This document shows positions 46,176-57,207 of a DNA stretch of 64,000 bases, in pieces. Position 1 is the stretch's first letter. Each line of letters opens with the position of its first letter. The stretch lies in NCBI GenBank assembly GCA_002964805.2, contig PUDQ02000066.1, positions 868,001 through 932,000 on the forward strand, read 5' to 3'. This DNA comes from Trametes villosa. Lineage: Eukaryota > Basidiomycota > Agaricomycetes > Polyporales > Polyporaceae. Under the pieces are notes generated by a model. That model worked only from the letters and a program-made list of their open reading frames with translations, searched no databases and had not been told where the DNA came from. A program made the translations under genes and the position numbers.

Positions 46176-48604
46176 ATGTTGTCGCCGGGAGTCGTTGCTC
46201 TCATATCCGGGGTTTTGATATACGGTGCCGTGAGGCTCTATCGGTTCCTACGTTTGGTGTATTGGACGCCCTTGGGCGTCTTGCCGGGCCCTCCCGTGCC
46301 CAGCTGGGTTTTTGGCAATATGAAGGAGATCGGCGCTGTAGACGATATCCTTCTCCCCGATAAATGGTTCGAATCGTATGGGAAGACACTCGTCGATCAC
46401 AGTTTCTTCATGGTGAGTGCCCTCGCTCGATCGTGCGACAACGCGGCTATTCCGACATATTAGCTGAGTTCCGTATGATTTAGAAACCACGTCTCTGGAC
46501 GATCGATACTCGCGCAATTCAGCACGTTTTCACTCACTCCAATGAATTCCCGAGACCCGAAGCGACCCAGAGGATCTTGAGCGACATCTTGGGAAAAGGC
46601 GCGTATATCATGGCGTCCGATTTACCCAAAATTTGCGCTGACCTTCTACCTCTAGGTTTACTCTCGGTTAGAGGTAAGTAATCAAAGTGTTCGAGTAATC
46701 TGAGGCATTGATCCTCATCGTCGTCGTGGTAGGCGATGAACACAGAAAGCAGGTGCGCTTGGTCGGCCTTTAGATTGGTTTGACTTTCGCTCACCGTAGG
46801 GCTAATCCTTGACAGAGGAGGATCCTGGTAAGCAATCCCTAGGATTCACGCGCCATGCACTCCAGCTCACATGTGCGTACACCTAGAACCCTGCCTTTGG
46901 CCCTGTCCAAATCCGCGACCTCACGCAGATCTTCGTCGAAAAAACCATTCAAGTCCGATCATATTCCCTACTCGCACCCGGGTCTATGAACTGATTGTCG
47001 TGTTTGTCAGCTTCGCGAGATATGGGCCAATGCAGCACAAGACGGTATCGCCCGAATCAACGTGAACAAAGACCTGAGCAGGATGACGCTCGATATCATT
47101 GGGGTGGCAGGTATGTGACTTTGGGCCCAGCTCCGCGGTTGCGTCGTGTAGTTAACGCTATTCGTTCATTGTTTAGGGTTTGGATACGACTTTCACTCCC
47201 TGAACCCCGAAGGGAAGCCGAACGAGTTGGTCCTCGCTTTCCGCAAGCTATTCCTCACCACTCCGTCTATCTCCTCGATCATACCCTATATCCTAAGTCA
47301 TTTCCCCAGACTCAAAATCCTACTCAGAGTACGTGGTCCAGGCCGTGCGGGACGAACCACCGACTGACTTCACCCTTATGTATGATTCGATCAGGGAAAC
47401 AAGCGTGTTTCTACCGTCAGCTACGCATCTGAGGTATTCCATCGCGTTGGGAAGCAGCTCGTCGAAGAGCGGAAGGCGGCGATCTTGCAGGAGAGGCCCC
47501 TGCAGGGTGTCGAGCGCAAGGATCTACAAGGCCGGGACTTGTTGACGGTCCTCGTTCGAGCGAACATGGCGAAGGATATACCGGATAGCCAACGCTTGTC
47601 CGACGAAGACGTTATCAATCGTATGCCCCCCTTCTCTTTTCCCTTGAGTCCGCACCTAACGCTCTCCTCATTGCAGAGATCCCGACGTACGTGCTCGTTC
47701 TTACGACATCAAACCACCGGCTTCCTAACCCCAGCACTCCGCAGCTTCCTTCTCGCGGGGCATGAGACGACGAGTCTCTCTTCCACTTGGTCCCTGTACG
47801 CGCTCTCGCGGTACCCCGCCGTGCAGAAGAAGCTCCGCGAGGAACTGCTCTCCGTACAGACAGAATCCCCGACGATGGAGGAGCTCTCGGCGCTCCCATA
47901 CCTTGACGCTGTCGTGCACGAGACCCTTCGGTTGCACGCTCCGATTCCATTGATGGTGCGTGTGGCTAGCAAGGACGATGTCATCCCTCTCGGCGAACCC
48001 GTCGTCGATCGCTATGGAAAGAAGCACACCGAAATTCGGTAAGTGGCCAGGTTCTCCTCGACACATCTCAAGCCGTTCTCAAACCCGCGTTGGCGTGCAG
48101 AATCGGCAAGGGTAACCAGATCGTCGTCCCCATACTGGCCATGCATCGCTCGAAGGAGGTTTGGGGCGAGGACGCTCTCGACTTCAGGTAAGCCGCCTCT
48201 CTCGTATATATACCCCGCTCCTGCCACTGACACCGGCGCCCACTAGGCCCGAGCGTTGGGAGCAGCCTCCAGAGGCCGTTGCAGCCATTCCGGGCGTTTG
48301 GGGGCACCTCCTCACGTTCTTCGGAGGGCCGCGCGCATGCATCGGTTACCGCTTCTCTGTTATCGAGTGCGTTGCCGTTGAGATCGCCTTTCGCTACTCT
48401 GTCCTCGCTGAGCTCACGCTGTACCTCCCATGCAGACTGAAGGCCATCTTGTTTACGCTCGTCCGCGCGTTCGAGTTTGAACTCGCCGTCCCTGCGGAGG
48501 ATATCGCTATCAAGACTGCGTCCGCGCTGCGCCCCTCCGTGAAGAGCGAGCCTGAGCAGGGGTACCAGCTGCCTCTTTTCGTCAAGCCGTACAAGAGCGT
48601 ATAG
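46176..48604 (+). CDS. Cytochrome P450, array copy 3
   Basis: A P450 of about 15 exons, with the same intron positions as copies 2 and 4. Landmarks: anchor [61 protein letters not shown]-helix [16 protein letters not shown]-helix [22 protein letters not shown], heme loop [13 protein letters not shown], end LFVKPYKSV. Two oddities. The third intron (46599-46655) starts GCGCGT, a GC donor where the paralogues have GT. The HI-like loop before VERKDLQG is four codons shorter than in copies 2 and 4. Key residues are intact, so it is probably functional if the GC-AG intron is spliced. Confidence 0.85.
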
Positions 48605-49558
48605 GTCGACAGGGAGGCGTGGTCATGCGGGTCAATTGTGGGTTCGTCCGACGTTGTTTCAAACTATGTACATCCTTCCGCTGGAGCCCCACGCACAGGC
48701 CCCAAAAACATGCGGAAATATACCCACGCTACTACTAGATCCTCCTACTACCCACGCAACGCTGCTATTTCGAAACTAGATCAAAACGCTCTTGACAGCA
48801 TCGTCGATGTCTGTTTGGAACTCTCGGCGACAACTACTTGTACTATAGTTCCTTATGCTAGCACTCCTGGCAGTCGCAGTCCCACCGATGACGCCTTGGC
48901 AATTGCTCCCCTTCAGTGTCGACTTCATCGGGGCCCACGTCTAACCGAACCAGAGAACGTCACTCAACGACGATGTACTGAGAGGCTGGGTCTTTGAGAG
49001 TGGGTCGGGCCGATGTGCCGCGGGATAGTAAAGATCTGCAGGCACGAGCGCTAGCCCGCGCAGCTAGCGCTACGGTCCTTTCCTCCTAACTCCCACCACC
49101 TTGTCTCGCCGCTTGCTCCACCTTGCGAATCTGTTCCATTTCATCTCGTTATACACCCTCTGGAGGAGCTGATGCATGCTTGATTGGTCAAAGGCCCCCG
49201 CAGAGCTGCTGCCTTGCGGAATAACCGCGACTTGAGCGCATTTTTCGTCGAGAAGCCACAGACTTCGCAGTCCACGAGACCAAGTCGGCTTGATGCTACC
49301 CACGGTCCTACAGCCCCGATGAGTGTGTCCTCGCCATGGGGGGTGCAATTTCTTTAAAGGAACAGATGCATCAAGCGCGTACTATTCCGGAATCCGGCGA
49401 GACTTCTCCTGCCGCCGTCATTCCTGTCAGAGAACGCGGGAGACTCACTGCGCATAGACGAGCCGGCGATATAAAGGCCCATCTCCAGGATACCGAGTCC
49501 TTGCAGCTGGCGTTCGCAGACCACTCGGCCTCTGTGTGCCGCTTCTTCTCCTCCCATC
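48605..49558. promoter_or_regulatory. Upstream region of P450 copy 4 (duplicated sequence)
   Basis: From about 49035 it is homologous to the region upstream of copy 2. TATAAA is at 49470-49475, 84 bp before ATG 49559. Short frames in both orientations lack domains. The first 400 bp are presumed 3' flank of copy 3. Confidence 0.55.
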
Positions 49559-51970
49559 ATGAGCTCCAGCATGCCGTCTCCGGAGGTTATAGCTCTGGTG
49601 CTTGTCGCCTTGGTGTACAGCGCGCGGAAGCTCTATCAGTTTCTGCGTGTCGCGTACCTGACGCCTTTAGGTGATCTACCTGGCCCTGCAGTACCTAGTT
49701 GGATCTACGGTAACATGGAAGAGATCGCCGAGGTGGAGAACACTTTGCTCCCCGATCATTGGTTCGAACGGTATGGAAAGACGTTTGTCGATCGGGAGTT
49801 CTTCATGGTCAGTTCATTCGCTGTCATTCATTATGCAACTATCTAATGGTTGTGTTTTCTAGCTTCCACGTCTTTGGACGCTCGATTCCCGGGCCATCCA
49901 GCACGTTTTGGCTCACCCCAATGAATTCCCAAGGGCGGTGGAGAATCAGCGGCTTCTGGGCGATATCTTGGGTAGAGGTGCGCATGACCACTGCACCTGT
50001 AGTAAATTTCCTCTCAACCTCCACGTCTAGGTTTGCTTTCCGTCTGGGGTAAGAGCGATATATGTAAATCCGCAAAATGTGTTCTCACCACGATTTACAC
50101 TAGGTGAAGAGCACAGGAAGCAGGTACGTCCTAGCGGCACCCCTTAGGGTTTTCAGTCTCATTGATTATATCGACAGAGGAGAATCCTGGTCAGGAAAGG
50201 CGTGTTTATACGTATGCCGTGGCTGACACATGCGTATGCGCAGAATCCTGCCTTCGGCCCAGCCCAAATCCGCGACCTCACTCAGATTTTCGTGGGGAAG
50301 ACCATTCAAGTACGTCTATATACGCTGCGTGTATCTTGATATGCTAACTGATTTCCATAAGCTCCGGGAAACCTGGGCTAATGCTACGCAAGGAGGAACT
50401 GCGCGAATCAACGTGAACAAGGATCTGAGTAGGACGACGCTCGACATCATCGGCGTGGCAGGTATGACATCTTGGCCTCGAATCTCAAGACCGGATTGCT
50501 TAGCTAACCGTATCCGTTCCGCATAGGCTTTGGATACGACTTCCACTCCCTGAACCCCGAAGACAAGCCCAACGAACTGAGCCTCGCTTTCCGCAGGCTG
50601 TTCCTCAGCACCCCTTCCATCTCCTCAATCGCACCGTTCCTATTGGGCCGGTTTCCCGTCATCAAGCTGCTATTCAAAGTGCGTTATTCACACCGCGCAC
50701 GACGGGCTATGGATTCACACCGCTCACATATCTGCACTGGTCAGGGAACTCAACGTGCGTCTACCCTAAGCTACGCGTCCGGGGTATTCCACCGCGTCGG
50801 GAAGCAGCTCGTGGAAGAGCGAAAGGCGACGATTCTGAAAGAGGCGTCGGAGAAACATCTGCAGGGTGTCGAGCGCAAGGATCTGCAAGGCCGGGACCTG
50901 CTGACGCTCCTGATCAGAGCCAACTTGGCGAAGGACGTCCCGGATAGCCAACGTCTATCCGACGACGACGTCATCAATCGTGCGCCTGCTTCTCTTCTCC
51001 CGCGAGTCCGCGGCTAACGCGCTTTCCTCGCTGCAGAGATCCCGACGTAAGGATGTACTTCACCGCGTCATACTGCTCGCCTCCTAACCTCGGCGTATCA
51101 CAGATTCCTCCTCGCGGGGCACGAGACTACTAGTGTCTCCTCCACCTGGGCTCTATATGCGCTCTCTCGGTATCCGATCGTGCAGAAGAAGCTGCGCCAG
51201 GAGCTCCTCTCCGTCCTGACTGACACGCCGACGATGGAGGACCTCTCGGCGCTGCCCTATCTCGATGCGGTCGTGCGCGAGACACTTCGGTTGCATGCTC
51301 CAATTGCGATCTTGACTCGCGCGGCGAGCAAGGACGATGTGATACCACTCAGCGAGCCCGTCGTTGATCGCCACGGCAAGGTGCACGACGAGATTCGGTA
51401 AGTCGCCAGATTGCGCTAGAAAGTGTCGTCCTGAGACCTACGTTGGCGCACAGAATTGCCAAGGGCAACAAGATAGTCATTCCTATACTTGCTATGCATC
51501 GCTCGAAGGAACTATGGGGCGAAGACGCGCTTGAGTTCAAGTACGCCGTGTTCTTAGATCCCTCGTCCTTGTATCTGACAATTGCCGGGCGCAGGCCTGA
51601 ACGCTGGGAACAGCCTCCCGAGGCCGTCGCGGCCATCCCTGGTGTTTGGGGCCATCTCCTCACCTTCTTCGGGGGACCGCGCGCGTGCATCGGTTACCGC
51701 TTCTCAGTAATCGAGTACGTTTCCGCTGACGTCGTCGCTTGCACCTTCACTGTTGCTGAATTCACCCTTTACCCCGCGAACAGACTGAAGGCGATTCTAT
51801 TCACGCTCGTCCGCGCGTTCGAGTTCGAGCTCGCTGTCCCTGTCGAGGACATCGCTATCAAGACTTCTCCTGCGCAGCGTCCCTCCGTGAAGAGCGAGCC
51901 GGAGCAGGGGTACCAGTTGCCTCTCTTCGTCAAGCCGTACAAGAGCGTATCAGTCGATAGGGCGGCGTGA
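49559..51970 (+). CDS. Cytochrome P450, array copy 4
   Basis: An apparently intact P450 of about 15 exons. Landmarks: anchor [65 protein letters not shown]-helix [16 protein letters not shown]-helix [22 protein letters not shown], heme loop [13 protein letters not shown]. All introns have GT-AG ends. The C-terminus reads [12 protein letters not shown]: at the position where copy 3 stops with TAG the sequence is TCA, so the protein runs six residues further to TGA at 51968-51970. The promoter is duplicated from, or shared with, copy 2. Confidence 0.9.
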
Positions 51971-53163
51971 TCCTGCAGGTCAATAGTGAGTTCATCGTTG
52001 TATATTATACGTTCTCGTGGGCGGGGGTTCTATGCTATTTCATGTCGTCCCGAATCCACCGTGGCTCGGGCGTGGTGGTTATGTCGCGTCGGTTAGGACT
52101 GAGTCGCGAGCCTCATCGGCCCGACCAAATCGTACGCATCCCTTCGGTATTCCATGCTTAATCTGCGCGTCCCGAATTGGGGCGAGTTATCATGTTCGCG
52201 AGCCGAATCATCGTTAGATTACGGTGAAAGTGGAGACTTTGGACAACGTTGCGCTCATCCGCAACCGGTGATCCTGCCTCCCGCTTCGCGTGCCCGCGAT
52301 TGGTGGATGAGCGTGTCCGGCAGAATTAGGGTATGCTTCGCTGATCCCCCACACACTGCGTTCAATGCTCACTTGATTGTGGCAACACGAGGCAAGGCGC
52401 AGATCGCTCGTACACCACCGACGCGCCTGCTCTAGACCGGATTTCTCAAGCACGTCGGCGTCATCATGCGCAACGCGTTCTTCTTGGACTCTTGGATCAT
52501 CTCCGTCTTCACCAAACCTTCATTTCCATGCCCGGGAGTCGTGGCTCGTAAACAGCGCGGGCGTTCCCATCGGAGCACGTCGAAGGCCACGCGCCTGCCC
52601 GGCTCGACCTCCGAGCAAACCCCAACCGGCAAGACCCAACATCCCTCGTCTAGACCTTGCCGCGTCTATCTGCCGTACAGCACTCTGCGGCACAATGTGC
52701 GAAAGTACATATCGATATCACCGCCCCCGAGGCACGCAGCGCCAGGCAGCGGCTCGGCGAGCAATTCCCGTGATAATGTGCTCCCCGCGGCGCGTTGCGC
52801 AGGTGCCTCGCTGCGCTCGCGTCCCCGCTCTGTACATAACGGTAAACACCCTGTTTGACTCGCGGTCGCTACAGTTGCCGGCCACACATGTCGAACACGT
52901 TGTGCGCAGGGTGACGGCTGCAGCCCGCCTTCCCAGCTCCGCTCGCCTGGGGTCGCCGGGGATATTAATGCTTGCGCGAGCGGTCACTCGCGCTCTCTCT
53001 CCCAGTGCCACTTGGACTCACACCACCGTCCGTGCCTGTGCTTCGCGCAGCTCCCACAGGCTCTGCCTCCGACGCGCTCAAGGCGACCCACCCGCATTCA
53101 CACCGCCCAGCCCGACGATCTAGCCCTCGCGGCGCTTTCCAAGGTTTCCCCAGTCGCATTCAA
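51971..53163. other. Spacer between the P450 array and the coiled-coil gene
   Basis: No domain-bearing frame was seen. The first ~100 bp resemble the 3' flank of copy 3 around the former stop. The long plus frame running into 53164 lacks an ATG before that position and is probably a 5' leader. No P450 relic was found here. Confidence 0.45.
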
Positions 53164-54979
53164 ATGCACGCCGAGCCCCGCGCGACGGCCGTGGTAGATG
53201 AGCTCCCTCCCATCCCTGTCCCGCCTCCTGGAGGCCCCCACCTTCTGCCCCCGACGCCCCCTCCCCGCGACTCCATCTCGCTCTCGCTCCCATCCCTTCG
53301 TGGGTTCGACTCTGAGATGCGCGGCGCGGCGTACGGCCCAGGGCTCTCGCTGAGGCCCGAGCCCGGCTTCCTCACCCCGCGCTCGTTCAACACGTTGTCG
53401 CCGCCCCTCGTGCACACGCCAGGCGCCCACGAGTAAGTCGCGCATCCACCCCGCAGCCGCTCTCGCGCGCATCAGGCAGATCGCAATCGCTTACGTCTGT
53501 GCTTGCGACCACAGCGTTGAGCTCCTGCAAGAGCTGCACGAGGCAAGCATATCCCCCACGCCGATCCACGAGATCCTCCGCGACCCGGCCGTGCTGAGCA
53601 GCCTCCTGTCGCACCGGAAGAAGCCGCGACGCGCGTCGTCAAGCTCGCAGACCCCGCGCGGGCGCACGCCCTCTTCCGAAGACGTCCCGCCCCTCCCCTC
53701 GCGCGAGCCCCCGCGTGAGTCCAGCCGGGCGCGCGAGCGCAGCCGTGATCGCGAGTCCACGCGCACGATCGACAGCCAGTCCACCGTGAAGCCAGTCCGG
53801 AAGGAGAAGCGCGACCGGGAGCGCGACCGCGACAGCGACAGCGCGTCGATCCTAACGCACGTGCTCGCAGAGGAGGAGCGGCAGGCGCGACACCTCAAGG
53901 CGGTCCTGCGCCAGACGGGCGCGCGGCTTGAGGAAGAGCTGCGGCGCGCGGACCTCGCGGAGAGCCGCGCGCGCACCGCGGAAATTGCCACGCAGGATTT
54001 GCAGGCGCGTCTCGCGGCTGCGGATGCGGCAAGGCACCAGACCGAGCTCGATACGACGCGCGCGCAGGAGGAATGCAGGCGGTGGCAGATGCAGGCGGAC
54101 GCGGCGGAGCGCGAGGCGAGGAGGATGCAGGCAGAACTCGCGCGCTCGGAGCGAGCGAGGTTGGAGAAGGAGCAAGACGAGAAGGAGGCGCGGGAGGCGG
54201 CGAGGAGGGCAGAGCAGACGCTACGGGAGTGGCAGGCGAGGGAAGCGGGCAGGGAAGAGGTGAGGCGGATGGAGCTGAGGAGACGCGTCACGGACCAGCG
54301 CGACGAGGGCTACGAGAACGGCCGTGCAGAAGGCTACGAGGCAGGACGCGCGGATGGGTACGACGAAGGCCGGGAGGAGGGGAACCGGGAGGGGTACGAG
54401 AACGGGAGGAGCGAGGGCTTCGCTGCTGGCCGGATGACGGGCTACGAGGAGGGCAAGAAGGCTGGATACTCGGACGGGTACCAGGCGGGCTACTCGCAGG
54501 GCCGCAAGGAAGAGCGAGCGCGCGCCCTCGACGCCTTCGATCGCTTCATCGAGACGGAGATGGACCACCGGCGGAGCGTGTCTGAGTACGGGGTGAGTGT
54601 CCCGCTCGAACCCTTTGTATATCCAGCTTGAGCCGCGCGACGCTCATCAATGTCATCCTTGTGCTACGCGCAGGACGACCGCACCCACAAGTGGGTCGAG
54701 GCAACGCGCAAGGCCTGGGAGCGGGAGCCGTCTCCTCTCCCTGCGCAGGACGTCCCTCAGAGGAGGTCCCCTGAGGTCCTACCCCCTCTGTCGCAACCCA
54801 ACCACTCTACGCACATGCGCGAAGCTCTCGCAGCACCCCAGCCGGTGCGCGCGATGCGAGAGCCGTCCCCCGGGCCTCCACCCAAGCTGGTGTGGCTGCA
54901 CCGGCCGTTGAACCGGAACCAGGATGCGGGGCTGGATGGCCTTAGGAACCTCCCCTCCATTCCCGAGCAGCGTGCTTAG
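53164..54979 (+). CDS. Coiled-coil protein with Gly-Tyr (GYxxG) repeat block
   Basis: Exons 53164-53432, 53515-54592 and 54674-54979 encode 550 residues. ATG 53164 is the first in frame. A Pro-rich N-terminus (PPIPVPPPGGPH) is followed by a short helix (VELLQELHEASISP), an Arg/Ser-rich charged linker and a long Glu/Arg/Ala coiled coil (about residues 210-345). Residues roughly 350-425 contain about nine GYxxGR/GYxxG units. The tail is Pro-rich, with KLVWLHRPL near the end. The Gly repeats recall the GX3 repeats of Yae1/Lto1-type proteins, but no real homology is claimed. Filament or scaffold function is inference from architecture. Confidence 0.7.
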
Positions 54980-55530
54980 TGGTGCCGAGAGTCATTAGCT
55001 GCCTGCGTGTCGTTGATCCGTGATGCTTCGTGTCGGTGGAACTTTTACTCTGTGAGCTAGGAGCTTAGGACCCTTCCTGGAAGCCGCCCGCTTAGACACT
55101 AATGTTATACCGAGTGCTTCGGATATGGACTGCTAGTTTACTCACATCGCTCTGTTGTTGTACAGTCCATGTTGCGCGATCCCGGATACTTATACCATTA
55201 CCAGTAAAGCCAGAAGCTGTAGAAGTAAGTTGAACTGTCTCGATGTGTTGTGCGTTATCGCCTGTAATCCGTCAATTGGCTCATAGATTTAACTGTTCAC
55301 CTTGTACCGGAGATTCGCCCAATTTCAATCCTGCGGAGTGGTGACAGTTCTTCGGCGGGGCGGGGGTGGTGTGGTGTCGGGGTGGTCCTTCGTCTGGTGG
55401 ATCATACATTCCCACTGCGCCCTACTCGCACCACACGTGTTGAGATCTCAGCACTATGGTCAGGCAAAGGGGAGCATGGCAACACGGAAGACTCACCCGT
55501 GGCGATGTGATCGTTCTCAGGAAGGCCCAT
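54980..55530. other. Spacer after the coiled-coil gene
   Basis: No gene recognised. G-rich stretch GGCGGGGCGGGGGTGGTGTGG around 55353-55373 precedes the repeat region. Confidence 0.4.
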
Positions 55531-55655
55531 AGATCGCAGTAAATGAACACTACGCAGATGGTAAACGCTGGAAGTCGAATATGTCGGACAGAGGGTATTT
55601 CGTTAGGACAACGAAATGATGTGGCCTGAATGACGTATCAGTGATAGTAGTCGAG
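55531..55655 (+). repeat. Diverged direct repeat, copy 1
   Basis: It starts AGATCGCAGTA and ends with a GTATTTCGTTAGGACAACGA-type block and TGACGTATCA...GATAGTAGTC. The same order of blocks recurs at 57089-57207. The two copies lie 1.56 kb apart and flank the SINE-like and ACTTG-repeat sequences. Confidence 0.6.
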
Positions 55656-55894
55656 TCCGAGACCGAGCTTTCCCCTGGTATTGTCGGTCTATGGATCAGA
55701 TCTATGTAAACCAACCGTAGATCTCAGGGCACGCTGACATCAAACTGCACCGACAACCGCGGAGCGGCGAGAGCTTGAAGGGCTTGCAAGGGCGTGTATA
55801 AATGTCTACGGATGCTTTATGAGACGCGTGAGCACGAAACGGGGCCTAAAGATGATATAAAACGTACTTCATCAGGATTTCGTCACTTCTACTT

Positions 55895-56065
55895 GGGGGA
55901 CCCTCCAAGGCACTCAAGTCACCTGAAGGCACTCAAGTACTCGCCTTGTGAAGTAGGGCTTCTACTTGAAAAGACCAGTCCGTTTACTTCTGAAGGCAGC
56001 CCCCGACTTGTGAAGGCATTCAAGGCAGCTCAAGTTCACTCTCAAGTCCGGTCAAAGTCTTTTCT
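55895..56065. repeat. CTCAAGT/ACTTG-rich low-complexity repeat block 1
   Basis: Degenerate units such as AGGCACTCAAGT, GAAGGCACTCAAGT, CTACTTGAA, GACTTGTGAAGGCATTCAAG recur many times in both orientations. The same vocabulary is found at 56640-56875. It does not look coding. Confidence 0.6.
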
Positions 56066-56159
56066 TGCAGCATTAAAATGTGATATAATCCGGGCACAAT
56101 GCGTTAAAAATCGTAGTACACCACCATGGCCATCTACCTGAACAGCCGGCTCGACGTGA

Positions 56160-56265
56160 GGAAATGTTGCCCACAACGAGGATTGAACTTGCAACCAACA
56201 TGGTTTCTAATATTACAAACTATACTCTACGATGAACTAAACCACTACACCAACAGATCTTGAAG
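56160..56265 (-). mobile_element. tRNA-derived SINE-like element (Pol III A and B boxes)
   Basis: On the minus strand TGGTGTAGTGG (56252-56242) matches the A-box consensus and AGTTCAATCCT (56189-56179) nearly matches the B box, at tRNA-like spacing. The surrounding sequence cannot form a proper acceptor stem (only two to three of seven pairs) and the T-stem has a mismatch, so it is not a functional tRNA. A tRNA-headed SINE or a decayed tRNA fits best. The extent of the body is unknown. It may continue on the minus strand past 56160 toward 56080. Confidence 0.5.
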
Positions 56266-56639
56266 TCGGGACTGACCACCCGGTATACATCACGTTCAGT
56301 ATGGGCCGACTCGGAGGCCAATAGAAAATCATTTTGTGTGTCGATATCAACTACATAGCTACGAGTGCAGCACACCTAGTGGTTGGCGAATGAACGGTTC
56401 ATGACTAGTATTATTTGCACACAATGAACAGGCTCACAGTGATCCAAAAAGCCAGCTCTGACCCGTGCAAGGTAGGTCCGTCTAAGCATGAGCGCTCTCC
56501 GGCGAGTCCTCATCTCGTGTTTGCTATATGCTGCTTTATCTAAAAACTGCTACCAAGATACACTATGATGCGGAATAACAATGGCGCGTGCCTGCCATGG
56601 TATTTGAAACAAAGTGTCAATGTGTGTTGAAAATGCACT

Positions 56640-56875
56640 AAGTCCAGATGTGGCTCAAGTAGCCGAAGGCCTTGAAGCCACTCAAGTGGGCTGAAGTCGC
56701 CGACTTGGGGCTAAGTAGCCCGACTTGGGGCCAAGTAGCTTGACTTCACCAAGTACAGTGCCTTGGGCTCAAGTCCGGCGACTTGGGCAAAGACGAGCTA
56801 CTTGGGTCCAAGTCAGCGGACTTGGGCAAAGACGGGCTACTTGGGGCCAAGTACGTCCCCAAGTAGGTGACATTT
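56640..56875. repeat. ACTTGGG/CCAAGT tandem repeat block 2
   Basis: A dense array of ACTTGGGGCCAAGTAG-like units, many of them self-complementary. Two ~39-bp direct units (about 56775-56812 and 56813-56851) differ at a few positions only, sharing GACTTGGGCAAAGACG and GCTACTTGGG. The 104-codon frame across it is a by-product of the repeat. Confidence 0.65.
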
Positions 56876-57088
56876 TGCTGATGTTGCAAACTTCTCCGAC
56901 AGCAAGGTATGACCACGAAGTGCCAATAGAAGATTCGACCCCGGATTCAGAGGAAGAGACCGTGGTGAGGGTAAGAGACGAATGCATCTGTCATGGATTC
57001 GTTGTGCTGCGATGCCGAGCGAGTCACTTGCCGTTGTAGAGCGCTGGAAGAGAACTGAAGGGTTCATTGCTACAACAACAGCAAGTCT

Positions 57089-57207
57089 AGATCGCAGTAT
57101 TTAGACTTTGTAGAGGCACAAGACGGCGGAAATTGAGTCGGTCGTACAGGGGGTATCTCGCTAGGGCGACGAGGTGATGTGTGTGACGTATCATGATGAT
57201 AGTAGTC
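57089..57207 (+). repeat. Diverged direct repeat, copy 2
   Basis: Counterpart of 55531-55655: AGATCGCAGTA, a GGAAAT...GTCGG middle, GGGTATCTCGCTAGGGCGACGA in place of GGGTATTTCGTTAGGACAACGA, and TGACGTATCA...GATAGTAGTC. Confidence 0.6.

Noticed and set aside
53491..54291. A 266-codon minus-strand frame antisense to the coiled-coil gene
   Set aside because: Ser/Arg/Ala-rich shadow of the Glu/Arg/Ala coiled coil; no independent evidence.
56160..56265. A functional tRNA gene on the minus strand
   Set aside because: A and B boxes are present, but acceptor-strand pairing fails and the T-stem has a mismatch; kept as a SINE-like or relic element instead.
56725..57039. A 104-codon frame in the ACTTGGG repeats
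   Set aside because: Its repetitive peptide simply reflects the DNA tandem repeat.
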